From Dyadobacter sp. 676 (GTDB taxonomy: Bacteria > Bacteroidota > Bacteroidia > Cytophagales > Spirosomataceae), in assembly GCF_040448675.1 (NCBI RefSeq), contig NZ_CP159289.1, positions 1,550,001 to 1,614,000 on the forward strand: 64,000 nt of DNA, written 5' to 3'. Positions 1-8,889 of the stretch are shown here, piece by piece. Below the pieces are notes generated by a model. The model had not been told where the DNA came from and did no database searches. It saw nothing but the letters and a program-made list of their open reading frames with translations. Numbering within the stretch: the stretch's first letter is position 1; each line of letters starts with the position of its first letter. Position numbers and translations under genes: made by a program.

Positions 1-555
1 TGGCGCGGCCCGCTGCTGATCACGCACTGGGGTTTCAGCGGGCCGGCGGTATTGAAACTATCAGCCTGGGGAGCGAGGGACCTGGCCGGAAAAAATTACC
101 ATTTCACGTGCCGTATTAACTGGCTGCCGGAAATGAAGGAACAGGAAGTCCGGGAATTTTTGCTGGCCGAAAAAAACAATACCCCTAAACAGCAGATTGC
201 TTCGCACCCACGGTTCGGGTTGCCCTCGCGGCTTTGGAAGGCGTTTACGGAAAAAGCGGAAATCCCCGAAACCTTGCGCTGGACCGACGCAAGCCACAAA
301 GCCCTGAACCGGATGACGGAGTTATTGACAAACAGCCAATACGACGTGGAGGGTAAAACCACGTTCAAGGAGGAGTTTGTGACCTGCGGTGGTATAGCGT
401 TAGCCGACGTGAATCCCGAAACCCTGGAAAGCCGCTCGGTACCCGGGCTTTTCTTCGCAGGAGAAGTCCTCGATGTCGACGGCATAACCGGCGGCTTCAA
501 CTTCCAGAATGCCTGGACGACCGGTTATATTGCCGGCAAAAACATCGGCCTTTAA
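1..555 (+). CDS. NAD(P)/FAD-dependent oxidoreductase, HI0933/YhiN/BaiN type (C-terminal part)
   Basis: The gene enters from the left edge, open in frame 1 from base 1. The visible 184 residues begin with a GPLLITHWGFSGPAVL block, which in the HI0933 flavoprotein family precedes the small lid domain. The end carries VPGLFFAGEVLDVDGITGGFN followed by an AWTTGYIAGK segment, the typical second FAD-contact region at the C-terminus of this family. The Rossmann FAD-binding N-terminus is outside the window. HI0933-type proteins are poorly characterised flavoproteins; some reduce bile-acid derivatives, but no substrate can be read here. The stop overlaps the convergent uvrC stop by four bases. Family call is confident, function is not. 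Confidence 0.88.
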   Translation, partial: WRGPLLITHWGFSGPAVLKLSAWGARDLAGKNYHFTCRINWLPEMKEQEVREFLLAEKNNTPKQQIASHPRFGLPSRLWKAFTEKAEIPETLRWTDASHKALNRMTELLTNSQYDVEGKTTFKEEFVTCGGIALADVNPETLESRSVPGLFFAGEVLDVDGITGGFNFQNAWTTGYIAGKNIGL

Positions 556-2363
556 TGCTCCGTCATGGCGTCGAAATAAGCGCGCACCTTTTTCGCCCGG
601 TCGAGGCCAATCAACTCTGTCAGCGTTTCCAGTGAACTCTCACGGATCGCGCGTACGGAACCGAAATGTTTGAGGAGCTTGGTGGCTGTTACTTTCCCTA
701 CTCCTACTACCCCTTCCAGCTCGCTCACCAGGCTTGCCTTGCTGCGTTTATCGCGGTGGAAAGTGATCGCAAAACGGTGCGCCTCGTCGCGGATCTGCTG
801 AATCAACTTCAACGATTCAGACCTTTTGTCGATGTACAGAGGCAATGGATCTTCGGGAAAGTAGATTTCCTCCAATCGTTTGGCAATACCTATAATAGGT
901 ACCTGACCGTAAATTCCCAGGCTTTTCAATGCATCGCAAGCCGCACCGAGCTGGCCTTTGCCGCCATCGATTACAATCAGGTCGGGCAGCGGCTGTTCTT
1001 CTGCAATCAGGCGGAGGTAGCGGCGCGTTACGATTTCGTTCATGGACGCAAAGTCGTTGGGCCCCACCACCGTTTTAATGTTAAAATGCCGATAATCCTT
1101 TTTCGAAGGTTTGCCGTCTTTGAAACAAACCATGGACGCGACCGGATTGGTCCCCTGTATGTTAGAGTTGTCAAAACACTCGATGTGCCTTGGCAATGTC
1201 TTGATTTGCAAATCGGCTTTAAGACGGATCAGTACCCTGTCCTTTTTAGAAGACGTAGCCGATGCCTCCACTTCGCGGCGCTCCGCCTTTTCCCTTCTGA
1301 AATACATCACATTTTTCATGGACATATCCAGAAGCTTTTTCTTATCGCCGATCTGCGGCACGGTCACTTCAAGACGCATGTCGAGGTCCGGTTTGAGGTT
1401 TGAAATGAGCTCTTTCGCCTCGGTACCGTAAGTCGACCGCATTTCGACGATCATCATCGCCAGTATTTCCAAATCGCTCTCATCGAGCTTTTTCTTCACT
1501 TCCAGCGTCTGCGTCGCCACCATGTAGCCCTGTTTTATTTTCATAAAATTCAGGTAAGCGGCTTCTTCGTCGGAAACGATCGTTAAAACATCGATATTCC
1601 CGATCCGCGGATTGATCACCGTCGCTTTACTCTGGAAGTTCGACAAATGCTCGATTTTCGTTTTCCACGAGTGGGCTTTTTCAAAAGCCATTTGTTCGGC
1701 GGCTTCCAGCATTTTTTCTTTGAAATACTGCTGCGGCGACGACAAGTTCCCTTTCAGGATATTATGTACCTGCTCGATCTCCGCGTTATATTCATCCTCC
1801 CCTTGCAGCCCTTCGCACGGGCCTTTACAGTTCCCGATGTGGTATTCGAGACAAACTTTAAATTTCCCCGCCTCGATATTCGCCTTGGTCAGTGGCAGCT
1901 GGCACGAGCGGATCTGGTACAATGCCCTGAACATATCCAGTAGCGTGTGCATCGAGCGTAAATTGGCAAAAGGGCCATAATAGGTGCCCTTCGTACGGTC
2001 CATATTCCGCGTCGGGAATACCCGCGGAAACGGCTCGTCGGTAATGCAAATGAACGGGTAGGTTTTATCGTCTTTCAGCAGGATGTTGAACTTGGGCTGC
2101 AACTGCTTGATCAACTGGTTTTCCAGCAGCAATGCATCCCATTCGCTCAAAACGATGGTATACTCGATCCGGCGGATCTGGCTCACGAGCCGCTTCGTTT
2201 TGCGGTCGTGCTGGTTGGATTTCAAAAAGTAGCTCGAAACCCGGTTGCGCAGGCTTTTTGCTTTCCCCACATATATAACCTCGCCTGTTTCGTCGAAATA
2301 CCGGTACACGCCGGGGTCGAGAGGAATTTTGGCAAGTTCTTCTTTATAATTGAATTCAGACAT
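552..2363 (-). CDS. uvrC: UvrABC system protein C (excinuclease subunit)
   Basis: Nucleotide excision repair endonuclease that cuts both sides of a lesion with UvrB. The 603-residue product has normal family length. It begins with a GIY-YIG nuclease domain (GVYRYF at about 18-23, IYVGKAKSLRNR at 30-41), has a UVR motif for UvrB contact near residues 225-245, an RNase H-like C-terminal nuclease domain (CFDNSNIQGT and IVIDGGKGQLG), and a terminal helix-hairpin-helix region (VVGVGKVTATKLLKHFGS near 552). ATG start. It is the last gene of a leftward run that starts at the porW-like gene, 16 bases behind the glycerate kinase stop, so it is probably cotranscribed. Confidence 0.97.
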   Translation of the reverse strand: MSEFNYKEELAKIPLDPGVYRYFDETGEVIYVGKAKSLRNRVSSYFLKSNQHDRKTKRLVSQIRRIEYTIVLSEWDALLLENQLIKQLQPKFNILLKDDKTYPFICITDEPFPRVFPTRNMDRTKGTYYGPFANLRSMHTLLDMFRALYQIRSCQLPLTKANIEAGKFKVCLEYHIGNCKGPCEGLQGEDEYNAEIEQVHNILKGNLSSPQQYFKEKMLEAAEQMAFEKAHSWKTKIEHLSNFQSKATVINPRIGNIDVLTIVSDEEAAYLNFMKIKQGYMVATQTLEVKKKLDESDLEILAMMIVEMRSTYGTEAKELISNLKPDLDMRLEVTVPQIGDKKKLLDMSMKNVMYFRREKAERREVEASATSSKKDRVLIRLKADLQIKTLPRHIECFDNSNIQGTNPVASMVCFKDGKPSKKDYRHFNIKTVVGPNDFASMNEIVTRRYLRLIAEEQPLPDLIVIDGGKGQLGAACDALKSLGIYGQVPIIGIAKRLEEIYFPEDPLPLYIDKRSESLKLIQQIRDEAHRFAITFHRDKRSKASLVSELEGVVGVGKVTATKLLKHFGSVRAIRESSLETLTELIGLDRAKKVRAYFDAMTEH

Positions 2364-2379
2364 CGATTGTGATTGAGGA

Positions 2380-3522
2380 CTAAACTACGCCCCTGTTGAA
2401 GAAAAACAACCGCACCAATTGAAAAGTTGCGTCGCTCACAAGCTGGAATGCTTCGTTTTGCGCGCTGTTCAGGTCCATCGGGCGATTTAAAACGGAAGTG
2501 GCATAAGTAATACCCACTGCCCTGGCCTGCTCCGGGGTGATCTGCAAAGTACCGCAAACCACAGCCAACGGCACGCGGCGGCCTTTACAAAGCGCCGCGA
2601 GTCCTTTCACTACCTTGCCTGCCAGTGTCTGCTCATCTATCTTCCCTTCGCCGGTAATGACCAAATCGGCATTGGCCACCAGCGTGGCGACGTTGCATTG
2701 TTCCATGACAATGCTGATACCCTCTTTCAGTTCCGCATTCAAAAACCACAGGCAGCCCGCGCCGAGGCCTCCTGCCGCACCTGCTCCCGGCATTTGGCTC
2801 ACGTCACGCCCGAATACACGAGTGGCCACCTGCGAGAGATTTTCGAGTCCCTGATCGAGCTTTGCCACCATTTCGGGATCGGCCCCTTTTTGCGGACCAT
2901 ATACAAATGCGGCACCGTCTTTGCCATATAACGGATTCGTTACGTCACAAGCTACTACTATTGACACCAATCCAAGTCGTGGGTCGGCATTATGCTTGTC
3001 GATGAACGCGATTTTTCCGAGCGACCCGCCGTTTGGCAGCAACGTATGCCCCTCTGCGTCCTTGAAGGCATAGCCAAGCGCTTCCGCCATTCCTATACCG
3101 CCGTCGGTAGTGGCGCTACCGCCGATTCCGAGAATGATCTTTTTCACACCGCGGTCCAATGCATCGACAATGAGCTGCCCTGTCCCGAATGTACTTGTAA
3201 GAAGCGGATTGCGTTCTTCTGCTTTCAAAAGACTGAGGCCCGAAGCCGCAGCCATTTCAATGAATGCGACCTCGTGGTCACCCGAAATCCCGTAAGTAGC
3301 CTTGGTTTGCCGGTTAAGCGGGTCCATGACTGTCACCGGCACTTCCCAGCCACCGGTCACCTGTGTCAATATCTTCGCAGTCCCCTCGCCGCCGTCGGCC
3401 AGCGGGATCGCTGTTACTCTGGCTTGCGGATATGCCTTTTTGATGCCATCGTTTACGGCATCGCATACTTCCGCGGCTTCCAGAGAACCGCGAAATTTGT
3501 CGGGGGCAACGAGAATATGCAC
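2380..3522 (-). CDS. Glycerate 2-kinase, GlxK/GarK family
   Basis: Phosphorylates D-glycerate with ATP, feeding glyoxylate or serine-derived glycerate to glycolysis. The protein has the family opening HILVAPDKFRGSL, an ADGGEGT phosphate motif near residue 44, the glycine-rich GIGGSATTDGGIGMAEALG segment near 134, and a late VITGEGKIDEQTLAGK motif. I chose the GTG at 3522 because it gives the usual short N-terminus; a TTG two codons upstream (3528) is also possible and there is no ATG. It begins 13-19 bases after the PBP1A stop and ends 16 bases before uvrC, so it lies in the same leftward operon without obvious functional linkage to peptidoglycan or repair. Confidence 0.9.
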   Translation of the reverse strand: MHILVAPDKFRGSLEAAEVCDAVNDGIKKAYPQARVTAIPLADGGEGTAKILTQVTGGWEVPVTVMDPLNRQTKATYGISGDHEVAFIEMAAASGLSLLKAEERNPLLTSTFGTGQLIVDALDRGVKKIILGIGGSATTDGGIGMAEALGYAFKDAEGHTLLPNGGSLGKIAFIDKHNADPRLGLVSIVVACDVTNPLYGKDGAAFVYGPQKGADPEMVAKLDQGLENLSQVATRVFGRDVSQMPGAGAAGGLGAGCLWFLNAELKEGISIVMEQCNVATLVANADLVITGEGKIDEQTLAGKVVKGLAALCKGRRVPLAVVCGTLQITPEQARAVGITYATSVLNRPMDLNSAQNEAFQLVSDATFQLVRLFFFNRGVV

Positions 3523-3541
3523 GGGCAAGGGTTTAAATATG

Positions 3542-5843
3542 TCAGAACAAAACGCCTTCGTCGTCGGACCGCGATGGCGGGATATAGGTATCGGTGCTGT
3601 CCGTCACCACGCCCCCGCATTCGCGTACGTAGTTTTCAGGCTTGTTGAACGGACCTTTCCGATACTGGACGAGCGTTGGGTCCGCATACACTTTCTGCAT
3701 AAACAAACCCCAGGCCGGCATCGCAATGCGGCCGCCCTGCCCGTAGGCAATCGTACGGAAGTGGATGCTGCGGTCTTCCCCCCCTACCCAGATGCCGGAA
3801 ACGAGATTCTGCGTCATGCCCATGAACCAGCCATCCGAATAGTTAGACGTAGTACCGGTTTTAGCGGCGATCTCATTGCCCTCAGTCACGCCGTACTGAC
3901 GCAGGCGGCCTGCCGTTCCTCCGGGATCTTCTACCGCACCGCGCATCAGGTACAGCATATTGTAAGCCATATTCGCGCTGATCTCCTGGTTTTGCTTTTG
4001 AAAAAATTCCTGCAAAACATTGCCATAGCGGTCCTCGATGCGCAGGATCGTCATGGGTTCCGTCCTGTGCCCCCCATTCGCAAATGCGCAGTACGCACCC
4101 ACCATTTCATACACCGATACGTCGCTGATACCCAGGCAAAGCGAAGGCACTTCCTGCAATTTGCTGGTAATCCCCAGTTTATGAGCATATTCCACCACGG
4201 TCTTCGGGCGCACCATCTTCATCAGATAAGCACTCACCGTGTTTACGGATTTACCCAATGCCTGTCGCAGCGAAAGCGATTGGTAAGAGTACTTGTTGTT
4301 GGAGTTATGCGGCGACCACCCCCCCCCCCGGCACCCCGTCCGATGGTCCGAAATAGACCGGCTGGTCGGTCACGTGGTCGCAGGGTGTGAGAAAATTTTT
4401 ATCAAGGGCCGAAACATATACGAATGGTTTGAAGGTAGAACCTGGCTGCCGTGCTCCCTGCTTCACATGGTCATACTTAAAATATTTGAAGTTAATGCCC
4501 CCTACCCACGCCTTCACATGACCGTTACGCGGGTCCATGGACATCATCCCCGCGCGCAGGAAGCGCTTGTAATAGGCAATGGAGTCGAGCGGGCTCATGG
4601 TCACCTCTTTCTCCCCATTCCAGGTAAAAACCTTCATTTTATATGGCTTACGCATGATCTTCCAGGCCGCTTCTTCGCCCAGATCTCTTTTCAGGGAAAT
4701 GAAATGCGGAGACCGTCTGGCAGCCGTTTCAATGAAGCCCGGGATTTCCTTGCCGTTATCGAATGTCCACGGATTGCGGCCTTTCCAGTGCTCGTCGAAC
4801 AGTTTTTGCTGCACTTTCATGTGCTCGATGACCGCCTCTTCCTGATAGCGCTGCATACGGGAGTCGATGGTAGTATAAATGCGCAGGCCGCTTGTATAGA
4901 GGTCAAGGTCGGTGTCGTGTTCCTCGTTGTACAATTTCACCCAGCTTTTGAGATAACCGCGCATGGACTCACGGAAATATGGTGCGAGGCCGGTATTGTG
5001 GCTGTCAACCGTAAAATTCAGTCCCAGCGGCTTTTCTTTCAACCTCGAAAATTCTTCTTCGGGGATGTAATCATATTTGTACATCTGCGCCAGAACCGTG
5101 TTTCTGCGGTTCAATGCATTGGTCGGGAAACGCAACGGGTTGAACAACGTCGGATTCTGGAGCATTCCCACCAGCAATGCGGCCTCGGTCACATTCAAGT
5201 CCCAGGGCTCTTTATCGAAATAGGTCTTCGAGGCAACTTTGATACCATAGGTGTTATTCCCGAACGAAACCGTGTTCAGGTACATCTGCATGATCTCCTG
5301 TTTGGTATATTTCCTTTCCAACACCACTGCCAATACCCATTCCTTCGTTTTGGCAATCACAATGCGGACAACCGGAATTTTCCCTAAAAGCCCTTCATAT
5401 TCCTCGGAACGCGTATTGAAAAGGTTTTTGGCAACCTGCTGCGTAAGCGTGCTACCACCACCGGAACTCGAATTACCCGAAATGACGCCCTTAAATACCC
5501 GCAACAGGCTCCGGGGATCGATGCCCGAGTGGTTCACGAAACGCGCGTCTTCTGTGGCCACCAGCGCGTCGATGAGGTTGGGCGAGATTTGCGCGATGTC
5601 TATGGGTGTGCGGTTTTCAAAAAAATATTTCCCCAGCGACTTCCCGTCTTCGCTGATGAGCTCCGATGCCAGTTCGCTCTTGGGATTTTCGAGCGTTTTC
5701 AGGTCGGGCATGCCGCCGAACAACCACAAAAAATTAAAACGGACTGCAACGATGTAGAATATGATCAGACCCAGTCCCAGGCCAACAAACCGCCAGAGAC
5801 GGACAATGGTACGCCGATACTTTCCGGGTTGTAATTCAATCAT
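3542..5843 (-). CDS. Penicillin-binding protein 1A, bifunctional transglycosylase/transpeptidase (frameshifted as sequenced)
   Basis: Class A PBP that polymerises and crosslinks peptidoglycan in the periplasm. A membrane helix lies near residues 15-35, followed by a GT51 transglycosylase domain (EDARFVNHSGIDPRSLL, then GGGSTLTQQVAKNLF) and a transpeptidase domain with SxxK (STFK, Ser469), SxN (GKSVNTVSAY) and KTGT (AAKTGTTSNYSDGW) motifs. The reading frame breaks in an 11-base G run (plus-strand C at 4319-4329) between SxxK and SxN. Removing one G restores a GGGWSPHNSNN reading and a 766-residue protein. As written, the first frame stops at 4305 after 512 residues and would lack SxN and KTGT. 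It starts 50 bases behind the porW-like gene. ATG start. The break is probably an indel error, possibly slippage. Confidence 0.92.
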
Positions 5844-5893
5844 AATGTGGGGTGGTAGGTTACTGGAAAAGGCAAATATACGATTTCACCCTA

Positions 5894-8095
5894 TTATCTA
5901 TTACCCATCGACACGGAATTGAAGTCCTGCATTTCCTTGATGCGGGGCAGGTAAATGCTCGTCGGATAGAGCCGCATAAACTCTGTAATAGCCTGCGCAT
6001 AGGCTTCTTTACCCCGCACTTTGCCAATCAAAAAAACGCGGAGCAATGCGAACTTGTCCTCCATGGAACTGCCTTTGTAGGACGGCAGGTTTTTCTCGAT
6101 GTCTTCCAATGCTTTGGTATAATTGCCATCCGCATACAACTTGTACATGGCTTCATACTCCTTCATCGCATTGCCTGAAGTGCCGCTGGCATCCGTAGAC
6201 TTGTTCACCAGCCGCGCGTAGGTAGAATTGGGATACTCGCTAAGCAACTTCGATTTCCACGACTCCTTCTGGGCCGAATTCTCTTCATTGCTAAGGAAAA
6301 GCAGATAGTAAATCTCATCCTTATATTGTGTCTGAGGATATTCCGAAAGTACCCTTTCGAATGCGGCAATAGCGCGATTAGACTCTTTCAGGTCGAAACG
6401 GTAGATTTTCCCCAGGTTGTAAAGTGCTTCTTCCTTCTTTTTCTGGGAAGCGGCAAATGCCGTATCCGTCAGGGGAACGTCCTTTTTGAGCAGTGCATGC
6501 ACCTGGTCCCATTCCGGCGTCCCTTTTTTCAAGCCGGTATTTTCCTGCGGTGCCTGCGCTACCGCCATGCTGTCGCTTCCGGTTCCATTGTTACCTGCGA
6601 GCGAGCGCAATGGCCGGCTGCTGCGGCGCCAGTCGTCTTCCAGGGGCCGGTTCCCCCATATTCGTTTGAACTCGATTTTCCCTTTGTTGACAAGCGCCGG
6701 GTCGTATAACTCCCAGCGACGTTCGCCACCATTTACCAGCGGGTTACCGCCATTTTGCTGTAAACTCGCATTCTGGGCGGCGATTTGCGCTTTCCTGGCT
6801 TTTTCTTCCTCTTCCAGGCGCTTTCTCTCCCGGGCCTCGATAATTGCGTCGATCTTGTTATCCAGCGCGGCGGGGTTCATTTTTGCCAATCTTTGCAAAC
6901 TGTCTTCGGTGGAAACCACAGTATATTGGGTGACAAAATTGTCGAGTGCCCGTTTTCTATCGGCAACCAGCCGGTATTCCGGCGCTTCCTGTGGGAGAAT
7001 CGCTAGTGCGCTGTCGTAATAGGCTTTGGACATTTCGAAATTTTCAAGCGATTCATATTCGATCCGCGCCAGTTGCAGGTAGGTATAAGCTTTTTGCTGC
7101 ATATTGCCTTTTGAAACCGAGGCGGCTTTCTGCAGGTAACCTACCGCCTCCGGAATCTGCTTTTTGTGCTCGGCCAGCAAGCCCATGGTGAAATACACAC
7201 GGTCTTTCAGGTCGTCGTTTTTCCGGTCGCGGAGCATCTTCTCAAAACCCACGTCACCCAGGTCGCGCTGGGGGTTCAGTACTACCTCGTTTTGAAGGGA
7301 ATTCATCGAAGAATAGAAGCCCAGGTCGTAGTTCGGCTTGTTTTTGCTTACGCTTTTATAATGCCTGTTGGCCAATGCGTACTGGCCGAGGCGGTCGTAC
7401 ATCTGAGCCGCCGCGAAATGAATGCGTGCCGTTTCGACGGATTTTTTCAGGAGGGGGAATGTCTCTTCCAGAATCGCGACCGACGTCAGATACTCGCCGT
7501 TTTGCTGATGGAGATATGCTTTGGTAAGATAAAAATCACGTTGTGCGCTTTTGGTGAGCGGTTGCTGGCTAAGGTACTCGGCCACGCCCAATGCATTGGA
7601 ATAATCCTTATGTTCGATGTATGCCCGCATCAGGACGATCAACGCATTGTTTTTGTCGTTCTCGTCGCGCCCGTTGGCGTATACGTAACGCAATGCTTCC
7701 AGGCCGTCGGCCCATTCACCCAGATATAACCGCGACTTGCCCAGCAGGATATAGCTGTTGTCGATCCATTTGCTGTTCTGATGTTTTTCAGCCACGATCG
7801 ACGCTTTCTTGATCGCGTCCAGCAACCTGGGTTTTACCGCCTGCGCCCGTACGGAGTCCATCGGGAGCAGTATCGGAAGCAGTTGGTTATAGTTTTCCTT
7901 GTAAGCCTTTTGCATTTCGTATTCCGCTTCCAGCATATCCTGCTCGGCCATGAAGTAGGCATTGTACCGCGCAGCTACATTATGGAAAGTAATCGCGCCG
8001 GGCCGTGAACTGTACTGCGAGCAGGCAGCCACAACGAGCGTAACGGCTAGTAAAGGTAATGTGCGTCGGATATGGGAGGTAAAGCGGTCGATCAC
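5894..8095 (-). CDS. Tetratricopeptide lipoprotein, PorW/SprE type (type IX secretion / gliding)
   Basis: The 733-residue product starts with a lipoprotein signal peptide ending in LVVAAC (Cys25) and continues with TPR-like helical repeats throughout (for example the stretches around residues 90-400 and 560-700). The early segment with YNAYFMAEQDMLEAEYEMQKAY resembles the N-terminus of SprE/PorW, a lipoprotein required for type IX secretion and gliding in Bacteroidota. A charged low-complexity stretch (RERKRLEEEEKARKAQ) lies near residue 425. Start is GTG; no ATG lies nearby and the signal peptide fixes the start. First gene of the leftward group with PBP1A, glycerate kinase and uvrC, and divergent from the ATP synthase operon. 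The family assignment is by resemblance; exact orthology is uncertain. Confidence 0.75.
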   Translation of the reverse strand: MIDRFTSHIRRTLPLLAVTLVVAACSQYSSRPGAITFHNVAARYNAYFMAEQDMLEAEYEMQKAYKENYNQLLPILLPMDSVRAQAVKPRLLDAIKKASIVAEKHQNSKWIDNSYILLGKSRLYLGEWADGLEALRYVYANGRDENDKNNALIVLMRAYIEHKDYSNALGVAEYLSQQPLTKSAQRDFYLTKAYLHQQNGEYLTSVAILEETFPLLKKSVETARIHFAAAQMYDRLGQYALANRHYKSVSKNKPNYDLGFYSSMNSLQNEVVLNPQRDLGDVGFEKMLRDRKNDDLKDRVYFTMGLLAEHKKQIPEAVGYLQKAASVSKGNMQQKAYTYLQLARIEYESLENFEMSKAYYDSALAILPQEAPEYRLVADRKRALDNFVTQYTVVSTEDSLQRLAKMNPAALDNKIDAIIEARERKRLEEEEKARKAQIAAQNASLQQNGGNPLVNGGERRWELYDPALVNKGKIEFKRIWGNRPLEDDWRRSSRPLRSLAGNNGTGSDSMAVAQAPQENTGLKKGTPEWDQVHALLKKDVPLTDTAFAASQKKKEEALYNLGKIYRFDLKESNRAIAAFERVLSEYPQTQYKDEIYYLLFLSNEENSAQKESWKSKLLSEYPNSTYARLVNKSTDASGTSGNAMKEYEAMYKLYADGNYTKALEDIEKNLPSYKGSSMEDKFALLRVFLIGKVRGKEAYAQAITEFMRLYPTSIYLPRIKEMQDFNSVSMGNR

Positions 8096-8193
8096 GAAAT
8101 TGACTTTAATGGGGTGTTGCTGTTCGGTCAGGTTAGCAAACCTAAAACGGTATTTTCAATAAATCCGTATCGAAGATAATGCCATTTACAAAA

Positions 8194-8227
8194 TTTGAAG
8201 CAATTTTACCCCGATATTCTACCATTG
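8194..8227 (+). promoter_or_regulatory. Candidate promoter of the F0 operon
   Basis: TTTG at 8194-8197, a 22-base spacer, then TACCATTG at 8220-8227. This fits the Bacteroidota -33 (TTTG) and -7 (TAnnTTTG) pattern with one mismatch in the -7 box. It would give a leader of roughly 25 bases before the ATG at 8257. Confidence 0.35.
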
Positions 8228-8256
8228 TTTTTCAACTGAAACGGGCGTTACCGATT

Positions 8257-8481
8257 ATGGCGGATCCTAAAAAGCCGGTAGACAAGGGCCAGGCGTCGCG
8301 CTTCCTGAAATACTCGGGCGTGGCCACGCAAATGCTGGGCACTATTCTCGCGTTCACCTACGGCGGCTACCGGCTCGACGACTGGCAGCAGAACAAGGTG
8401 CCCGTGTGGACGCTCGTGCTGTCGCTGACATCCATAGCCGCCTCGCTGTACCTTTTGATAAGAAGTTTTACCAGGCAATAA
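8257..8481 (+). CDS. AtpI/AtpZ-like small membrane protein of the ATP synthase operon
   Basis: A 74-residue protein with two predicted membrane helices (VATQMLGTILAFTYGGYRL and VWTLVLSLTSIAASLYLLI), the shape of the AtpI/AtpZ family that sits at the front of many F-type ATP synthase operons and is linked to c-ring assembly or divalent cation handling. I chose the ATG at 8257 (MADPKKPVDKG) rather than the longer reading from 8179, because the extension is not family-like and would cover the candidate promoter. It is 23 bases ahead of the next small membrane gene and first in the rightward F0 operon. Confidence 0.8.
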   Translation: MADPKKPVDKGQASRFLKYSGVATQMLGTILAFTYGGYRLDDWQQNKVPVWTLVLSLTSIAASLYLLIRSFTRQ

Positions 8482-8504
8482 TTTCTCTTCGCCCACGCAC
8501 GCAA

Positions 8505-8828
8505 ATGCTACGTACCCTGATCGCAACCATTTCGCTTGGAATTGTATTTTTCCTTGCTCAAAAACTTCACCTGGATTCGTTCCTGCATCCTTATATATGG
8601 TACATTCTGGTGTTCTTTTTCGGACTGGCATTTCTGGTGCACCGGCTGATGGAGTTCGGAATGCAAAACAAACGCGAGAAATTTGTCACTTTTTACATTT
8701 CCAGCATCGTTGTCCGGATCATTCTCAGCATCATTTTTATCGCCATTTTTTTATACAGAGGGCTAACTGATTCATTCCTATTCGTTATCAACTTTTTTTG
8801 CACTCTATTTATTTTATACATGTTTTGA
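8505..8828 (+). CDS. Small four-helix membrane protein between atpI-like gene and atpB
   Basis: A 107-residue, very hydrophobic protein with about four membrane helices (around residues 3-18, 25-47, 61-80 and 84-106). No enzymatic motif. Its position between the AtpI-like gene and atpB resembles the second small gene seen before atpB in other bacteria (AtpI-like), so a role in F0 assembly is plausible by position only. The ATG at 8505 gives a product starting MLRTLIATISLG; an upstream in-frame start at 8406 would overlap the preceding gene. Base composition is more A+T rich than its neighbours, as expected for a phenylalanine- and isoleucine-rich membrane protein. Confidence 0.65.
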   Translation: MLRTLIATISLGIVFFLAQKLHLDSFLHPYIWYILVFFFGLAFLVHRLMEFGMQNKREKFVTFYISSIVVRIILSIIFIAIFLYRGLTDSFLFVINFFCTLFILYMF

Positions 8829-8889
8829 AATATATGGTTTGTATCGTAACTTGCGCCGCGATTGACAAAGCATAGTATTTCAAGCATTT

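Noticed and set aside
4319..4329. Calling PBP1A a true pseudogene
   Set aside because: Both halves are intact and motif-complete and differ only by one base in a homopolymer; no other decay (stop codons, deletions) is present.
4293..5387. 364-codon plus-strand frame opposite PBP1A
   Set aside because: Antisense shadow of the GT51/transpeptidase gene, with no recognisable motif.
8179..8256. N-terminal extension of the AtpI-like protein
   Set aside because: The extra 26 residues do not resemble the family and the region holds the candidate F0 operon promoter.
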